In this document: positions 61,716-64,000 of the stretch, in pieces
Numbering within the stretch: the stretch's first letter is position 1
Layout: each line of letters begins with the position of its first letter
Notes under the pieces: model-generated
Told to the model about the DNA's origin: nothing
Seen by the model: only the letters and a program-made list of their open reading frames with translations
Database searches by the model: none
Translations under genes and position numbers: made by a program
Source: Lachnospiraceae bacterium
GTDB lineage: Bacteria > Bacillota > Clostridia > Lachnospirales > Lachnospiraceae
Assembly (NCBI GenBank): GCA_017473115.1
Contig: JAFUNC010000017.1
Location: forward strand, 1 to 64,000
Direction: 5' to 3'
DNA: 64,000 bases

Positions 61716-62681
61716 GTGCAGGCCGCCAAAACAAAGATGAGATATATTCAGGAATTAAAAGAAGGTGCAGCGGTTAAGGATGTATATTTGTGTAAACAGA
61801 AGAATGCTGCCACAACAAAGAACGGGAAAGAATATTATAACGTGATTTTACAGGATAAAACAGGAACCATTGATGCTAAAATCTGGGATACCGGTAATTC
61901 CGGAATTGCTGAGTTTGCGGCGCATGATTATGTTTATATTTATGGTGAAGTTACCTCTTTTAACGGTGCGTTGCAGGTGAACATCCGACAGGCCCGCGTG
62001 GCAGAGCCGGGGGATTATAACGAAGGCGATTATTTCCCGATCAGCAGTAAAAATATCGGCGAGATGTATGCGGAACTTCTCGGTATTATCGGTAAGGTTG
62101 AGAACGTATACTTGAAGAAATTGTTGGAGTCCTTTTTTATTGAAGATAAGGATTTTGTTGAGCGTTTTCAGAAGTCATCAGCGGCGAAGACCGTACACCA
62201 CGGTTTTATCGGAGGTTTGCTGGAACATACCTTAAGTGTAACGAAGTTATGCCAGTATTTTTGTACTACATACCCCGTGTTAAAAAAGGATTTACTGATT
62301 ACCGCAGCAATTTGCCATGATATCGGAAAGACCAGGGAATTGTCATTGTTCCCTGATAATGACTATACCGATGAAGGGAATCTTTTGGGACATATCGTGA
62401 TGGGTACGGAAATGATTTCGGATAAAATCCGTTCGATTCCCAATTTTCCGCCTGTACTTGCGGGAGAGTTAAAACACTGCATCGTGGCGCACCACGGTAA
62501 ACTGGAATTCGGTTCACCGAAGGTTCCTGCGTTAATGGAGGCTGTGGCGCTGAATTATGCGGATGATGCGGATGCAAAATTGCAGATGTTTACGGAACTT
62601 GTGAATAAGACCGACAACTACGAATGGCAAGGCTATAACCGTTTGCTGGAAAGCAATGTGCGCCTGACAAAGGGCGAGTAA
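61716..62681 (+). CDS. YhaM-type 3'-5' exoribonuclease (OB fold plus HD domain)
   Basis: 321 aa from GTG 61716, 6 bases after AAAGGA. An OB-fold nucleic-acid-binding domain lies at residues 15-95 (VILQDKTGTIDAKIWD). An HD-type phosphohydrolase domain follows at 150-290: VHHGFIGGLLEHTLSVTKLC, then ICHDIGKTREL with the His-Asp pair near residue 200. Members trim RNA or DNA 3' ends in Gram-positives. It lies upstream of the RNA methyltransferase gene. Confidence 0.92.
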   Translation: MQAAKTKMRYIQELKEGAAVKDVYLCKQKNAATTKNGKEYYNVILQDKTGTIDAKIWDTGNSGIAEFAAHDYVYIYGEVTSFNGALQVNIRQARVAEPGDYNEGDYFPISSKNIGEMYAELLGIIGKVENVYLKKLLESFFIEDKDFVERFQKSSAAKTVHHGFIGGLLEHTLSVTKLCQYFCTTYPVLKKDLLITAAICHDIGKTRELSLFPDNDYTDEGNLLGHIVMGTEMISDKIRSIPNFPPVLAGELKHCIVAHHGKLEFGSPKVPALMEAVALNYADDADAKLQMFTELVNKTDNYEWQGYNRLLESNVRLTKGE

Positions 62682-62784
62682 GCGCGAATTTGTAAGGTTT
62701 ATAACAGGAAAGACGGATTCCGGGCAAATCGTAACGATATTATAGATGATAGAGTGGAACATATCGACAAAGGAATAAGATAAT

Positions 62785-64000
62785 ATGGATATGTATAAAA
62801 AAGGTGACCTGCTGACGGTCACGATAGAGGATATGGATACCGACGGTCAGGGCATCGGTAAGGCGGATGGCTACACGCTGTTTATAAAAGATGCTTTGAT
62901 TGGCGATGTTGTAAAAGTTAAAATTATGAAGGCAAAGAAAAACTATGCTTTCGCAAGGTTAGAGGAGGTCTTAACGCCCTCCTCTTATCGCATTGAACCC
63001 AAATGTGAGCATCATCGCAGATGCGGCGGTTGTCAGTTACAGTGTCTGTCCTATGACGCACAACTTGCATTTAAAGAGAAGAAGGTACGTAATAATCTGG
63101 TGCGTATCGGTGGTTTTGAGGAAGGGCTCATTGATGAGATTATGCAGCCGATTATCGGAATGGAAGTGCCTTTTTATTATCGTAATAAGGCGCAGTATCC
63201 TATCGGTAAGGATAAAAAGACCGGAAAGCCGATAGCGGGTTTTTATGCCCAACGGACACATGATATTATTCCCAATACGGACTGTGCTTTGGGCGTGGCC
63301 GAAAATAAAGAGATTTTAGAAAGAATTTTGGCATGGATGGAAGAGTGTAAAGTGTCTGCCTATGATGAGGAAACAGGCAAGGGACTTGTGCGCCATGTTT
63401 TAATTCGTAAGGGTTTTGTCAGTGGGGAATTGATGGTGTGTCTTGTGGTGAACGGCAGGGAATTGCCCCAGGTTGGCAGACTGATTGAAAGTCTTAAGAC
63501 CGTGCCCGGAATGAAGAGTATTTCTCTCAATGTGAATCGTGAGAATACCAATGTGATTATGGGCAAAACCATCCGCACTTTGTGGGGAAGCGATACCATC
63601 GAGGATACTTTGGGCGGCATTCAGTTTCGGATTTCGCCCCTGTCCTTTTATCAGGTAAATCCTGTGCAGACAGAGAAGTTATATGGTAGGGCTGTGGAAT
63701 TCGCGGGGCTGACCGGTAAAGAAACCGTGTGGGATTTGTATTGCGGCATCGGTACGATTTCACTTTTTATGGCAAAAAATGCAGGTAAGGTGTACGGCGT
63801 GGAAATCATTCCGGAGGCCATTGAAGATGCCAAAGGAAATGCGGAACGTAACGGCTTTACCAATGCGGAGTTTTTTGTGGGTAAGGCGGAAGAAGTGTTG
63901 CCGGAGTTTTATGAGAAGGCGAGTAAGGAAGACTCTGCACCGAATGTACAGGAAAACGATGATGTTGAGTCTTACAAGAATGAGAAAAGTGCAGATGCCG
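62785..64000 (+). CDS. 23S rRNA (uracil-5-)-methyltransferase RlmD/RlmCD-like, 3' truncated by window
   Basis: The first 405 codons are visible and the frame is open at the window end. A TRAM domain comes first (GDLLTVTIEDMDTDGQGIGKADG). The 4Fe-4S ligands follow: CEHHRRCGGC and TDCAL. The SAM fold begins VWDLYCGIGTISLFMAKNAGKVYGVEI. It methylates U in 23S rRNA. After VLPEFYEKASKEDS, at about residue 376, an acidic low-complexity insert of at least 28 residues appears where the family normally runs directly into the VIVVDPPRKG strand. AAGGAATAAG precedes the ATG at 62785. Confidence 0.92.
   Translation, partial: MDMYKKGDLLTVTIEDMDTDGQGIGKADGYTLFIKDALIGDVVKVKIMKAKKNYAFARLEEVLTPSSYRIEPKCEHHRRCGGCQLQCLSYDAQLAFKEKKVRNNLVRIGGFEEGLIDEIMQPIIGMEVPFYYRNKAQYPIGKDKKTGKPIAGFYAQRTHDIIPNTDCALGVAENKEILERILAWMEECKVSAYDEETGKGLVRHVLIRKGFVSGELMVCLVVNGRELPQVGRLIESLKTVPGMKSISLNVNRENTNVIMGKTIRTLWGSDTIEDTLGGIQFRISPLSFYQVNPVQTEKLYGRAVEFAGLTGKETVWDLYCGIGTISLFMAKNAGKVYGVEIIPEAIEDAKGNAERNGFTNAEFFVGKAEEVLPEFYEKASKEDSAPNVQENDDVESYKNEKSADA

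Noticed and set aside
1-64000. CRISPR arrays, rRNA, transposases, phage structural genes
   Set aside because: No regularly spaced repeats, no rRNA-like sequence and no recognisable transposase, integrase or phage proteins were seen on either strand.

Overview
The window looks like a chromosomal stretch of a low-GC Clostridia bacterium, most likely a motile member of the Lachnospiraceae. The evidence is the AT-rich composition, AGGAGG-type ribosome sites, a T-box leader, a BofA-family protein, flagellin with FliS, a Clostridia-type Tad pilus cluster (DUF5702, DUF6382-FHA, TadE-like proteins), TSCPD and MutS2 proteins, and many small families typical of that group. The genus cannot be fixed from this sequence. 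The first gene (Y-family polymerase) and the last gene (RlmD-type methyltransferase) are cut by the window edges.

Layout. 0-2.2 kb: lesion-bypass polymerase with a YolD-like partner, a membrane protein, tRNA-Pro(CGG), and a structured element that repeats the tRNA 3' end. 2.4-7.6 kb: an AT-rich accessory stretch with two XRE-type regulators, two lipoproteins (one apparently frameshifted) and several unknown proteins. 7.7-17.2 kb: DUF2130 protein, Kef-type antiporter, a Na/phosphate cotransporter with PhoU domain, a KdpDE-like two-component pair on the minus strand, a MATE exporter and a HAD phosphatase. 17.2-22.0 kb: a flagellar block (1,032-aa DUF6240/FliK-like protein, flagellin, FliS). 22.0-22.8 kb: YaaL-like (DUF2508) and BofA-like genes, divergent.

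22.9-32.5 kb is the most distinctive region. A consensus sigma-A promoter (TTTACA-17-TATAAT) with a structured leader precedes a tight run of Tad/Flp pilus genes: prepilin peptidase, TadZ-like, CpaF/TadA ATPase, TadB, a TadC with a large added ectodomain, a 58-codon Flp pilin, a DUF5702 protein, a TadE-like protein carrying two Cys/His repeats, a second prepilin peptidase, a second TadE-like protein and a DUF6382-FHA protein. A 21-bp inverted repeat can fold over the ribosome site and start codon of the first TadE-like gene.

32.5-44.3 kb: rhomboid protease, a flavodoxin-like/SCP2 fusion, HIT protein, BioY, MurG, TSCPD protein, Pgi, a polyferredoxin-type membrane protein, GNAT, DUF1801, DinB-like and EamA proteins. 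44.5-45.6 kb: a deletion scar that joins the front of a CPBP protease gene to the tail of a LytTR regulator, followed by its usual partner DUF3021. 47.9-49.7 kb: a tryptophan T-box, a 27-aa Trp-containing leader peptide and a trpB without trpA. 51.2-55.3 kb: XRE membrane regulator, an MtaD-type deaminase and a mannonate pathway pair (uxuA and an SDR). 55.4-60.1 kb: a minus-strand OmpR/histidine kinase pair and mutS2. 60.3-64 kb: an HtrA-like protein that has lost its catalytic His and Asp, a YhaM-type exonuclease and RlmD.

No rRNA, CRISPR array, transposase or integrase was seen.
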